Shown one piece after another: positions 27,751 to 40,484 of a stretch of 64,000 nt of DNA. The stretch comes from Lycocorax pyrrhopterus obiensis (lineage: Eukaryota; Chordata; Aves; Passeriformes; Paradisaeidae), in the NCBI GenBank assembly GCA_014706295.1, contig JACSVZ010000002.1, positions 50,990,717-51,054,716 on the forward strand, given 5' to 3'. The translations under genes were made by a program, and so were the position numbers. The notes beneath the pieces were generated by a model, which ran no database searches, was not told the DNA's origin, and saw only the letters and a list, made by a program, of their open reading frames with translations. Within the stretch, counting starts at the first letter, position 1, and every line of letters begins with the position of its first letter.

Positions 27751-28335
27751 CGGGGGACAAAAGCAGTGGCATGAGCTGTTCATCACAAAGGGAGGTATGT
27801 CTAAAACACTCTCTGGAAAGGGGGATATTGCAGAAACCAAGACACAACAGGATGTGAGACAAGAAGCTGCACAGCTGAGCACAGCCAAACCTCTCAGCTC
27901 CAGGCAGGGAGAGGTGAGGGGAAGCAGGGCAGAAACAGCCCTGCCGGTTCCAAGGAAGAGCGGGAGCAGAGACAGGAGGGGCTCTGCCCACCAGAGCAGA
28001 GGAACAGCTTAAGAGAGCAGGAGCCAAATAGTCCTGGTCTTAGCCCTGCATCCCCTCTTGTGCTGCTCAGGAACAGGATGTAGAGGAGTTGTGACTGAGG
28101 AAGTTGAACTTCAAGAAGAAGGAGGAAGAAAGGTGTTATTTTAATGATTGCCTTTGTTTCTTGTTACCTAGACTTATTTTAATTGGCAATGAATTCAATT
28201 AATTTTCCCAAGACGAGTCTGTTTTGCTTGCAGTTGTAATTGGTACATGATCTCCCTGTTTTTATCTCACTTCATGAACTTCCCAGTCTTATTTTCTCCC
28301 CTTGCCCTGTTGAGGAGAGGGAGTGAGAGAAGCCA
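27751..28335 (+). mobile_element. Probable solo LTR of an avian ERVL-like retroelement, ends uncertain
   Basis: The stretch is GC-richer than its surroundings and has a layout I associate with an avian ERVL-like LTR. Purine-rich GAAGTTGAACTTCAAGAAG is followed by TGCCTTTGTTTCTTGTTACC, GACGAGTCTGTTTTGCTTG, GTAATTGGTACATGATCTCC, TTTTTATCTCACTTCATGAA and finally GAGGAGAGGGAGTGAGAGA. The last blocks resemble the 3' part of LTRs in bird genomes, where 'ATCTCCCTGT...TATCTCA' and 'GAGGAGGGGGAGTGAGAGAG' recur. I could not find clear TG...CA ends or a target duplication, and no gag, pol or env is present. Family assignment is from memory and the ends may be off by 50 bases or more. Confidence 0.55.
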
Positions 28336-29156
28336 CCATGACAACTTATGGAGCTAAAAACAGGTAAATATGCTATGAAATTGGAAATTCACTATATTTC
28401 ATATAATAAGGCGAAGTTCACCATCCTCACCTCCTGAAGATACTCCTTCGTAAAAGAATGAACTGAAAGTACTAATGAGAAAAGTGTTTTAAATCAAGTA
28501 TAGCATGAGATGCAAAATACTTCAATTATTTTAATCTGTATTTTTGTATTTTGTGTTTGTACTGTGCTCTCCCCATGTGCAGCGAAGGGAAACCGCCCCC
28601 CCCAAGCTCACCAGCAGCACGCCGAGAAACAGAATATTACAATGGCTCAAGGCAAAAAGCAGGTGGAGGGAAGGTGGATCAGCAGAGCAGGTGGTTCTCC
28701 TGAGCAGACTGAGAAATGAGAGCATGAGGAGAGCTGCAGGTGACGAACAAAAGTGATTTCATGCATTCTCTCTGTGTGCACAGCATTTAGCAAGATGTAC
28801 TAAGGGAACACATTGCTGTCTGTAAGCTGCTTGCTAGAGGCATGATTGGAGAAGCACTGTTGTTTTGACTGTATTAAAAATATCTGCCCTACAAGCTGGC
28901 ATCATTCCTGTCAGTCCCTGAAAGAGGACACTGCTTCTGCTTTATCAGCTCTTCAGTGTATTGATACAAAATAATCATAAATTAAGGCTGTTTTCTTCTT
29001 AGCTACAGGTATTAACCATCCTCATGGAGCTTTGCAGTATGACAGCAATATTCCCAACTGTTCTGGCTCAAAGTTGTCACAAAATTCTTGTGCAATTTTA
29101 AGTTTGCTTAGAAAACTTACTGGTACGTTTTTTCCTGTGGAGTTTACTGATGAATG

Positions 29157-29177
29157 CTAATGAGGATTGCTCATTAG
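29157..29177. repeat. Inverted repeat with paired TAAT/ATTA cores
   Basis: CTAATGAG and CTCATTAG are perfect 8-bp inverted arms around GATTG. Each arm carries a TAAT/ATTA core like those bound by homeodomain proteins. A regulatory role is speculation. The palindrome itself is directly seen. Confidence 0.75.
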
Positions 29178-31810
29178 TACTCAGCAAGTACTCACTATTG
29201 TCTGCACAGAATTGTGCTCCCCAGTCAAAAAACTAAAAGCACCTTTTATCTCTGCCGGTGTTTTTATCTGCTTTTTAATTTATGTGTATTAGCAGCAGTA
29301 GTGTTAACCCTCCTTTATAAATGAAACAATGATTTGTGTCACGAGCGTAAATTATTATTGGGATATGTGATATATTCAATACACATATATTATGGGAGAC
29401 AAATTTGTATAGCTACATTACCTGTTTCTACTGTAATATTTTATTGCAAGCCTCATGCATATTTAGGAATTATTTTTGCTTTCTGAGATCTTTATGTAAA
29501 CCAAGACTCATTAGTAAGAGTAGATCATGTCTCTTTATAATAAAATAATTTTCAGATGGAAAGTTTAGAATGGCCTACATCCCAAACGCACAATGATGGT
29601 TTCTCATTGCAATTTAATTTCCTCATCTGAGCTGATACATATATTTATTTGCGTTCCTGTTTTTCTTACTCTAACTTTTTTGGTATGCAAGTTGAGAAAA
29701 AAAAAGAAATACATATTGCTGCCACCGCAAATTCCCTACTGAGTTCTGGAAAAGACAGTTTCATATGCAAATTAAATATGTTAATGAAATGCATTCTCTC
29801 TATCTAGGTTTTCTATTTAAATGGCATTATTTTAAAAGTAGGACTCTTGAGTTAGGCACTTTGATTGAACAAGAAGAAACAGATGTTTTGCTTATTACAG
29901 ACAGGGAAGAAGAACTAGATTAACAAATAAGAAAAAAGTACAAGGGTTTAATACATAATGGAGAATTTAGAAAGATAACATCTGGTCGAGCCTTGCCTCG
30001 AGGAAAACTATAGTAGCAAAAATCTCAAATTCTTCTACGGATAACCTTGTATGATCAAATGTTTTTTTAAAAGGAAGTCCTTGCAGTGACTATCAGTGAG
30101 TGCTAGCTTATACAGTCTGCTGATGTACATGGACAAAATTCTTGTGAAGTTAACAGCACAACATCCACCACATCAGAACAGAACCTTGTCTTGATTTGGA
30201 TATAGGACTGTAACCCAAAACTCAGTTTAAATGTTTAAGAAGAAAACAAGGAAAGAATACTATCATTAGCTCCACGAAGCACTGGAGCAATGCAAGGCTA
30301 TGCAGCTGCATATGGGTTGTTAGCTCCTACTGCTGCAGTAAATGTTTTGTATTATAATTTCTTGCATTTTCTTACTAGGAGATGAAGCCCTCAATACTCA
30401 GCCTGAAGACAGAGGGAGAGGTTTGTTTGTTAGCTTTCACTTTAGCCAGCCAGAACCATGTTTCAGTATGGTGTTGTAATTGCTGTTCCTGGCTAATCAC
30501 TCACTAATTCAGTACAACTTTGCACTAGTATTTCTGACTGTAAGAAAACAAGCTAACAATGTTTTGTTTGAAACATTCAGCTGTGTTCAAATATACAACA
30601 ATATATGTCATGAATATTTAATCAGAAAAAAAATAAAATATAATCACCAGGATATAATTACAAGAGCCATGATTTTCTGTATTTAGATAATCATAATTTT
30701 AAACCAGAAAAGGAAAATCACAGCTCCTCCTATAATAATATTTTGGATAGTTTTTGCAATAAGCTGTCTAAGTATATAATCTGTTTTAGGACTTTTGATT
30801 CAGAAAAGATATTTTTATTTTAAGTTTCATTCATTTTTTGGCTATCCCAATGAGCAGTAAGATAAGACAGTGGCAAATGCAGTCCTTGAAGGTATTTTGA
30901 TGGTGGAAAACCCTGTTCTCCAACAGAAACAAAACAGCTATGGCAAATTTTGTCCTCATGTTTAAGCTTAGAGTTCTTTTTTAAGGTGAGTAGTTGGAAA
31001 AACGTCCCAATTTCGTCTGTTGGTGATATTTAATTTATACTGATTTTCCTCTGCAAGTTAATACCAGAAGAGAAAAAAATGAGCACTTAGCTTTATATGC
31101 ATCTCTAGCCTTGTATGTATAGGAGGTATTTTTAAAAGGGTAGGTAATTTTCTTGTTTCCACAGTTAATACTGTTGTGCAGGAAACAGAAAATACAGCAA
31201 ATACATAAATCTACAATGCTGCAGAGTCTTTGTAACATTCAAACATATTCTTAAAGGCTTGACTACTGGTGATTTTAATGTAATGAACCATAAACCTGGC
31301 AAATAATGGTCAAATTCATAAAGATTTCTTTTTGTTCTGTCTCTTACTGAAAAGTAATAAAACCAGATAAAATAAAGTTTGCACTTGAATGATAGAAAAC
31401 AAAATGTTTGCAAATTCTAAGTTTAGACACTTGTAGAATCTTGTGCAACTGCCGAAACCATTTTTTCTTTTCAAGCACAGGCTTTTTCCTCTCCTCTCTC
31501 TACTGTTCTTCACACATTCTTTATTCTCAGTAAAAAAATAAAAATAAATTGGTTTTTTGCCTTAGATATGAAAATATATACACCTGGAAATTAGAATATC
31601 AATATGTCTTTCAGTTTGCAGAAAGAATGCTGTTTTTAAAGATCAAACACAACTTTTGCCACTGCCCTCTTCCTCTATTCCAGTCAATGTCGCATCAGGA
31701 AATGCTGGTTTCAAAATGCACTCTGGTGCCCCAGAATTGCATAAGATACCTGCTCAAAGGCAATCATCTCCATGAATGGCTCCAGGAATAATCTTTATTA
31801 AGAAACAGGC

Positions 31811-31841
31811 AATGGTCACTCATTGTCTACGAGTGACCATT
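31811..31841. repeat. Perfect hairpin, 11-bp stem and 9-nt loop
   Basis: AATGGTCACTC (31811-31821) and GAGTGACCATT (31831-31841) are exact reverse complements around ATTGTCTAC. Twenty-odd bases downstream is a second hairpin, TATGCTA-ACG-TAGCATA, listed separately. Confidence 0.85.
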
Positions 31842-31871
31842 ACTAATAAAAATATTATTTAGCGTAACTGT

Positions 31872-31888
31872 TATGCTAACGTAGCATA
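31872..31888. repeat. Small hairpin with flanking direct repeat
   Basis: TATGCTA and TAGCATA form a 7-bp stem with a 3-nt loop (ACG). It sits between two near-identical copies of AGCGTAACTGTT / AGCATAACTGTT, about 41 bases apart, suggesting a small local duplication with later divergence. Confidence 0.65.
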
Positions 31889-34606
31889 TTACTTATTATC
31901 TAGCATAACTGTTCTGAACTCCCCAAAACTCTTTGCAGATCAGCACCGAGCTTTATGTGTGTTTTAGCTGGCAACACTATAATTACTGTACAGCATCGTG
32001 CCCCACATCCAGACAATCATCATTTTTGAGACTTGAAGTCACTTCCCTACATCTAATAGTACCTAGAACACAATCAACTTTCTTTACTTACAACTACAAA
32101 CATGCTAATGCAAAATATGATCTATTCTTAGGATTCAAGCAAGTTCAATAATCATTATCAAATCTGGCAATTTAACTCCACTTTATCCTACATACACACT
32201 TCATAGAAGAAACTTCCAGATTTTTTTCTGTAAAATTTTTATATATTTTTTTTCTTGTAAATGATAAGAAAGAAACCATTTTAGAAACAGCATTATACTT
32301 ATAAAGCTTTACTTTCATTTTATAATTTTTACCATCATTGACTAGATACCGTACTGCACTAAATTATTATTATTTTTTTTATATGCTAAGCATCTTAATA
32401 TTTTGATAAGTGAGCTGGCCAGTACTTTCCATCTTATGAAACTCTAAGATACTTGTTTTGTGGCTATTATTCTGTCATACTTTGTTTAGCTTTATTTGGG
32501 AAGGCCTTTCTGAATTTGAAATCCTTTTGTATCACTACAATTATTTATATTTATCGTATGTTTGTTATTTAAATGGCTAAATTTGAAAAGAATAGAGTAG
32601 GTAAACTTCGGTATTTTGTCTTATCTTTGGATTAATCAAGTTTAGATGCCTACAAAACCATGACAAAGATAGTTCTTATCCTTTGCACATTCAGGCTGGC
32701 TAAACAGTATAAAAAACTAAAATAAGTAGATATTCCAGACAGGGGAGGAAAGTGAATCGGTAACTTTTAATTTCACAATACTGAAGTATTCAGCGAAAAG
32801 AAGCACAGACTAATGGTATTTCCCTAGATTTCCTCACTAGTTCCCAACTTAAACACTTTGTTGTAAACAGCATACTTAATTGCAAAGAGAACAGAACTTG
32901 GTGCAGAGGGTTTTGTTGGTAAGAAAAAAACAAGTACAAAAAGCAGAAAAAACTCCATTGAGCTAAAAGTAAATTGACATTTTCTGACCAACAGCTATAA
33001 TCAAATGTAACTTTGTTTTGATTTTAAATGCCTGAGACAAGCTTACCAGCCTGGGCTCTGAATCAACAAGAATATTTTAAAAAACATTCTTTAGTAGGAG
33101 ATTATTCAAGGGTATAAAAGCTGTGCACATCTTAAAGTACTCTGGCAAACTGAAGCCTAAATATGTCTCAGATATCCAAACAGTTCTTTCAATGCAGATT
33201 TTGTGGCAGTCATCAATGCATTGAAGCATATGATGGGAGAAGAGGTGATTGAGCTTTATCACTTGTGGTACACTAAAACAGCTTTTATGCTGCTCATTTG
33301 GCAATACTTTTAAATCAGCACCTGTAACACTTTTATTATGCTCCTGCTTAGAAGATATAGAAAGCTCTAGGCACAAGATTTTCTGAAAGGAAATTCGCAT
33401 AGCAGCCCTCTTCATGTCTTAATCCTATTATACAAAAATTCTGTTTATAGTTTCATCTTCATTGTACATAGGCCTCACACAACAAATAGGAGAAACATTG
33501 CATTTTTTTCTTCTAAATGAAATATAGCACTTTTTACAAGGATATGCTTGTACCTCTGCCTCTGTCCCAGAGGCATGAACTGTAGAAAAAAAGCAAACCC
33601 ACTGCTCCCCACCAGAAAAAAATTACTAAATGTTGGCATTATCTAGCAAATACCAAAGACCAATTTATCAGTGTTTCTTCATGATCTATTTTCAATTAAA
33701 CTCAAACTACATTAAACTGTTCCTTATTTAAAAACATTTATTTTTTTAAACCTGGAATACTTGACTGCCAGAACCAAACAGTGCTAAATGTGAAGACTGA
33801 TTTTCTTTGAATGACTCTCCATGGGGTGGTTGAAACCCTGTTAGTGACACACTGAGGCTGGACTAAACCTTGCTACAGACCAGTTCTGCAGCCAAAAACA
33901 ACACAGAGAACTCTGCACAGCAGAAGGCAGTCTTGTGCATGAACCAGGGTCCTATAGAGGTGGAGGTAAAGGTTCACATTATGAACTGCATTTTGCTTAT
34001 AATTTGTTGCTGAAGTGTGCATATAAAGCAAATCTTGCAGTTGTCCCCACGTAGCAGACTTTGCTTTGTATTAGTCTCCATTCCTGAGAGCTGTATTTTC
34101 TTCAGATGAAACTAGGTCCAAACTCACAAACTGCAGTCTCGTGTGCAAATGACTTTGCATGGACTTTCAAGTCTCAGCATGAACTGTTCTGCTCTGTTGT
34201 TCACTCCTACTGTGCTGCACTGCTTGCTACTGAAGACAGAGCCAGGTCTAAAATGTTGAAAGCATTTGCTGTGGACATTGGGATCTTGATTTGAAAAAAA
34301 ATCAGCCTGCTCTCTTCTATCAAAAGCCCTAAGGAAAAAAGTGGTAAAACACCTCCCTGCCCTATCACTGTGCAAGGGAAAAGTTCAAGAGGCTCCTTGC
34401 TCCAAGAAGAAAATATTTTCTCCATAATCTCCATGTATTTGCTGTCACAGATCACTATTTCTGTTGCGTTAAGCAGGCATATGTTTTTCAAAACCAGAAA
34501 GCTGATGGAGAAAAATAAACAATAAAATTCTTAGTGAACAGAAGTAAAGTCTTAATACAATGATAATTTCAAATGATCAACTTTATTAACTAAAAGTATT
34601 TTTTAA

Positions 34607-34878
34607 TAGAATCATAGAATCACTAAGGTTGGAAAAGACCTCCAAGATAATCACAGTCAGCCTTTGAACACCATCATGGCAACTAAACCACAGCACGAAG
34701 TGCCATGTCCAGTCATTTCTTGAACACTTCCAGGGATGATGACTCCACCATCTCCCTGAGCAGCCTGTTCCAACGTTTAATCACACTTTCAGTGGAAACA
34801 TTCTTCCTGATATCCAGTCTGAACCTCCCCTGGCACAGCTTGAGGTTATGTCCTCTTGTCCTGTCTGTACAGGACAAT
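34607..34878 (-). mobile_element. CR1 LINE 3' end, a different subfamily
   Basis: The plus strand begins TAGAATCATAGAATCACTAA followed by GGTTGGAAAAGACCTCCAAG. These are the reverse complement of a CR1 tail and the 3' untranslated region of the 'AAAGACCTCCAAGAT' type, which differs from the 'AAGGGACCTG' type at 51.3 kb. Further on come CATTTCTTGAACACTTCCAG, CTGAGCAGCCTGTTCCAACG and TTCTTCCTGATATCCAGTCT, matching the end of CR1 ORF2 read backwards. Only about 270 bases remain and the 5' part is lost. Confidence 0.94.
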
Positions 34879-37800
34879 ATTGTTGCTACACATTATGTTT
34901 TCTTTGTTAACGGCACAGTAGCAGGTAAACAAAATATATTCTGTCTCAAAGGAAGACACAATAAAAATATTTGTATCTTAAGGAGTGGTTTTCTAAGAAA
35001 ACCATAAAAAACATAATTAAAATGCTAGCATTGTAGGACTGCTTTACATTTTACTGAATAATGCCTTTCACAGACAGCTGTTGGACAATGCAAGTTATAT
35101 CTCAAAGTCAAGATAGGGTGTACTCTGACTCTGTCCATTAACTGTCCTAGGTTTTAAAAGTGTATTTCATGTGTTCATTTAGAAGGAAGTATCTAATGAA
35201 AGCAGCCTTTCAGCATAAAATAAATTCTAAGAAGTAAAGAAACTTGAAAATGCCTCCAGCCCCTCTGCTTCCCTGCCACTTTGATATGGCAGCATTCCCT
35301 CTCACCTGCATTTTTTACTAGAGGTTGTCAAAGAGGAAAGTGTTGTTTAAATACCTAAACCTCACACATTTGAAAAGGTATTAGACCACCTATTCTTCAA
35401 ATATACAATATATGTAAGTGCCTTATTTTGCTACTCCTTAACACAGCATTAGATGAACTGTGAATTTCGGCGGAGTGTTCCTCCAGACTCCTGGAAAATC
35501 AGCAATGACTCTCTCAGTGAGAGAGAAAAGGCAGTTCTTTCAAATACAGCCACACAGCAGTGGATCTTTCAGCATAGCAGCGATATCAGAGCTGAGCACT
35601 GTTCCAGTGCTGGGTCCTAGAAGCGTTGCCTTTGAAATGCAGAATGAATCCATTGGCTGTAAGAGAGGAGAGCCAGGAATAGGGCAGCCCTGCCAATATG
35701 ATTGATAGGACACTGGGAGAGCTGACATGGGAGAAACACAGTGATATGTACCTCCTGTGCACGATACCAGTATCTGCTAGTTAGTATCAGAGGGATTAAG
35801 AGATCTGAAACTGTGATGTTATCAATGCAACTATAAATTCATACGTCTCAGGAATAATAATAAGAAGAATTATTAAAGAGTCACACAAATATATCTTTGT
35901 CCTTTAGGTACACGGAGTTTAGCTGGGGTTAATGGCATTGGAGAGGAAATTACAATGGTGATCAAAGTAAAAATGCCTCTGCTGAAGTCCTGAACCTGCA
36001 GGTATCCGTACCAGCTGAGAATTTAGGCCAGCATATGGAAAACCCCTAAACTTTCATGGAGTTGGATTAGATGAGCTGCAGTATCCTTCACACCTACCGG
36101 CCTGTGATAATCAAATCCTTATAATGGAGAGGCAGTCACTTTTCCGTCTTACAATTGCTACTAGATTTCATCATAAAAAAATTGCTCCTAACTCAGTTTA
36201 TATATACTGTACCCACTCATAATTACTGAATCTGTTCTGACAGTGAGGGAATCAACCTGCACTAAATTAATAACTCCTGAGCTTCAAGTAAGTTTTTAGA
36301 ACAAATTTCTGCCTCAAAATGCACCTCCACTCTTGCATCTGCATTGATCTTTGTGTGAATAGAAGGACCAGCAGTTTGTAGAGTAGGTAAGTTTTTATGG
36401 ATCTTTTATACAATTTCTTTTTTGTAGATTTCTATAGAAGGCACTCAAGCCAAAGATTCTAACTCAAGTATGAAGGTTGTACATAGATAGTAATTTGTTT
36501 TCTGTTTCTTTTTCCTTCAGGCATTTTGTTAAGGGGAATAATGATAGATTCTAACAGTTCAACAGTTTTCTTACAGTGAAATACAGTACTAACACACATT
36601 TCAAAAGTTTTTTAAGCTCTTTGCTGACCATACAATTGTAATAACCACTTTACTATTGCTTTTTACTTCACAAAAGTCTTTATATTTATTTAATTTTGTC
36701 TTTTTTCTAGTAGGCAAGAGAAGAAATAAATTTTACCAGAAATTTTGTCATATCTGAAAAGATTAGGAAATTAATAGTTTAGTCTGTCATGTGATACTTA
36801 GGAATAAGGTGACACTTCATGAATTATCAATAATTAAGGTGTCTTCTCCAATTTTTTTTCTGTCCACTCGCCCTTTAATAATTTCATTAGTTTTTAAATA
36901 AAAAGTGAGACCACAATGGAAAATAGAGGTTAAAATCTAGTAGACATTTTTTTTTACCTTTCAGCAGTTTTATTAAAAATTCCTAATGCAAATATAGGTT
37001 TTTTGGGGGTCAGAAAATTTCATCTCTCTCCTTATGGTAAAATTTCTTTTCAATAGGAACTTGAACTGCACTGCTATAATAATTTTTCATCGCAGGCTTT
37101 CTGTTGCATTTTATGCATTAGGTGGTCTGTCATATGCATAATTAGTAATTACAGGACCCACAGGCAATAAATCATGAAAACATATTATCTTTGCATCATA
37201 CTTTACTTGGGTTAGCAACATTCTGATGCACAGTAGAGGCTGTCACTAGCATTTTATGAAGATAGATGATTGAACTGTGCAGCTCATAAGCTGAATCGTG
37301 ACAAATCGTTCAGTTCACTCTTGCTAAGGGCCTGTGGCACTGTCAGTTAAACACGGCTGAGCACACCCTTTTGGCTGTGACAGGAATACATGCAGCTGCT
37401 GGCACCTGCACCCATGCTGGTGGCCGGGACGCTGGTGAGGGACTGAGGCCAAGCTTGGCTGAGGCCAAGCCATCTTAGAAAGCCTATTCTCACTCAGAGG
37501 ATCCATAATTTCATCGAGCTGTTTGAGATCTGCTGATAAACCCCTTCTCTCCCCCAAAACCAAGAACAAAATGAACTTTTTTTTTTTTGAGTGTTTTTAT
37601 AGAAAATACACATCACAGAAAAGTTACTAGAACTATTTGCTCTGCTGTCATTCTTGAAAGGCCAGCATGGCAAGAAATGCCTCTGTGAATGGAAGCTACT
37701 TTTGAAAAATGGCACACAACAGAGCCATCATTTGGTGTTCTAGAGAGAAACAAGGGAAAAAAAAACCCCAAAAACTTCAATTATGATCTAAAATGAAACT

Positions 37801-40479
37801 ATTTTTAATATAACTACCACAGGAGATTTGATACAAAAATTAGTAAATAAAAAGCCAAGTAATTTGAATATGAAATTAATTCTATTGAGGACTTACTGTG
37901 TTTTCCCAAATTCCCTAAAATATCCCTTTGAAAGAGACAGTTTGAGATACATTTATTTTCTGACCTACTAAAAATGTGAACATGGCGATTTTATTCCTTA
38001 AATTCTACTTGTTCATCACTGATACAATGCGACTTCAACAATAAAAGACACTACAAAACAACAACAGCTTTGCAACAGTCCTAAAAATCCACAGCAAATA
38101 AATAAGCAAATAAACAAATTTACCATAGTGAATCTGTTGTTTCATGCATGACTGCTTTCATATCACAAAGACCATCTGGAAATGGATTTTTAAACAAAAC
38201 TTCTCTGAAAATTTGATGGTGTAGCTAATGTTGTTTTAGTTTGATGAAAAAAAACATAATAAAGCCCCATCTCAGATTCCAAAGCATGTACATGGAAATC
38301 AAATACCTTTACTGACAGGAATACTGGTAGAAGTCAAAAACTTTAAATAACACTTTTACTGAAATAGTTTATCTCTACATTGATTTCTAAGTCATTCAAT
38401 GCATGACAATTTAGCCAGCTGTTTATAAAAACTTGCCATGCTACTTCATTTAGGATTGGGTTAAACAACCCAGAAAATAAGGGTAGCTTGATAAAACATC
38501 TTGTTCTGAATTTTCCAACATCTTTTTAAACTTCTATGACCTGTCAAACTGGTAATTAAATGTTGATTTATTACAGAAGGATGGCAATTATTGTAGCTCA
38601 TTTGCTAAGGACTCATGATTTACTTCGCACTATAGAAAATCAGGAAACACACAAAGTCCTTGGTGTTTGATTTCATTCTCTTAAGACATAGTAACGGGGA
38701 AACCATTTTAGCTTCACATACTAATGTCAGGCTTACAGTTTGGATCATGCTCAGTCACTCTTCACGTAGTTTATGTCTTTGTAATGTTTCATTTGTTCTC
38801 ATTGTTACTATGCCCTAGAAATCTCCAGTTCATTCAGTGCTTTGGAAAAGCACTTCTAAGTCAGAAGGAGGAACTTTCTCCAGGTTTCCATAGAAATGTC
38901 ATGCTTTGGGAGAAGTTGCTCCTGCTGAATTAATGAGGTTGGTTATGATAAAGCTATTCAGGTCTAGCATTGAGAAAGTGCAATGAAGCTTGCATTTTGA
39001 TAGAAAATCTGGAGGTTGACTCAAATGAAAAGAAAAAGAACTTAATCTGGATAACAGTTTGAATTCTGATGCTCTTCTTTTTCTGACTGCAGTCATATGG
39101 AAAAAGCACGTGCGCTGCTGGTACTGCTGATAGCAAATTAAACATCTTGAGCCATAAACTTCTAAGTCAAAAGAATCTGCAATTCCTTAATGTGAATATG
39201 GGAGATAATCTCCTGTCAGGCGATTTGAAGATCTTGATTCAACTTCAAATCTTTCTCTGTCTGAATTTTTGAATCTAAAATGAAAGAGTAGGCTTCTGAG
39301 TTAAAAACAGAGAACCCACATTAACAGCAGGAATGACGGTTTGTTTATCAATGATGCAAAATTTTCTTGGTCCCTGTTTTACCAATTTTTAATGGGTTGA
39401 GTATCATATAGCAATGTTGGGGGAATTCTGGATTTTATTTCTCCTATGGTTTTACACTTACATACTTGGCATCTAAGTGGGGTTATTCCAGCAGAGAATG
39501 GGTACTTGGAGTTACATTTAAAAATATACAAAATTTACTTTCATAAAACATGGTGTAGAAGGCCAACTCATTATAATGTGTTACAGTCTGTTTCTAAACG
39601 TTTATGACAGTTGTGACTATAATGCAAATACTGGATAGCTCTGCTAGCTCTATGGGCATGTAAAGGGAAAGCCAGGGGAATAGAAAGTATATAAAATATG
39701 CACATGTTCTACAGGCCCAGGGCTTTCAAGCAAGCACATCAGAATCTTCCGAAATAATCATATATGTAAGTTTCAGAATTATAAGGCAAAAACAGAGGGA
39801 AGTCAGACCTCTGGAAATCTTTGGTCTGGATGGTCCTGAAATGACTTGGCTTGTAGATACTATTACTGGACCAAAATAAGCCTAGCTTACATAGTATAAA
39901 CCATTTTTTTCCTCTTTAAATATCACACTATTACACATGACTATAAAAAAGCTAAGAAATTAGAAAATGTGCAGTAAGTGCAGAGCATATTTTTAACACA
40001 AGACCCACTGATATCCATAAAAAGTTTCCACTGGTAGGGCCTAAGCAGATACAAAGCATATACAGTTCAAATAGTTTGCTTTGAATCCATTTTTCAGTGG
40101 AGGTTAAGTTGTCTTATAAGTCTACAGCCTGTTCCAATATTGTCATCAGAAACATGTTGAAACAAAATCTCCAGTGAGACATGTTCTTATTTGTAAATGA
40201 AGTATGATACACACTTACAACAGCACTACTTAAGAAATTTCCAGTGGGCTTATGCCCATGAGCTAGCTTCCATGCCAGTGGTATATGATTTTTTATTTGG
40301 GTTTTCTTGAATCATGAATCCAAAGATATTGTGCAATGAGATTATGCAGACAGTGAGACAGACTTCAGCAAGATACTTTAGGTTAAAGTGCGAGGTGTTC
40401 AAAGAATACAATGTAATGGGACTAAGCACATCATAAAATGATCAATCACAGTTAACAGGTTAAAATAAACGATTATTTA
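34879..40479 (-). other. CNTNAP2: Intron, no strong element apart from a possible CR1 tail
   Basis: Ordinary intron with a T12 run near 37,577-37,588. A weak CR1 tail at about 36,055-36,112 is listed separately. A slightly GC-rich block at 37,320-37,500 with the repeated phrase GAGGCCAAGC (37,445 and 37,461) has no known identity. Confidence 0.55.
36055..36112 (+). mobile_element. Possible CR1 3' tail remnant
   Basis: GAGTTGGATTAGATGAGCTG followed by CAGTATCCTTCACACCTACC and CCTGTGATAATC resembles the last 55 bases of a CR1 element in plus orientation (canonically GTTGGACTAGATGA, then CCTTCCAACC, then CTGTGATTCT). The body upstream is not recognisable, so this is either an extremely truncated copy or chance similarity. 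Confidence 0.42.
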
Positions 40480-40484
40480 GAAAC
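40480..40484. repeat. Target-site duplication, left copy (GAAAC)
   Basis: GAAAC directly precedes the TG of the LTR at 40485 and recurs directly after its terminal CA. This marks a genuine integration. Confidence 0.85.

Larger units (their letters stand above)
28336..34606 (-). other. CNTNAP2: Intron, with a small GC-rich patch and two inverted repeats
   Basis: Mostly AT-rich intron. A GC-richer patch at about 28,575-28,740 (containing CCGCCCCCCCC) has no recognised identity. A paired-TAAT palindrome lies at 29,157-29,177 and a hairpin cluster at 31,811-31,887; both are listed separately. No exon or known repeat family is recognised. Confidence 0.55.
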
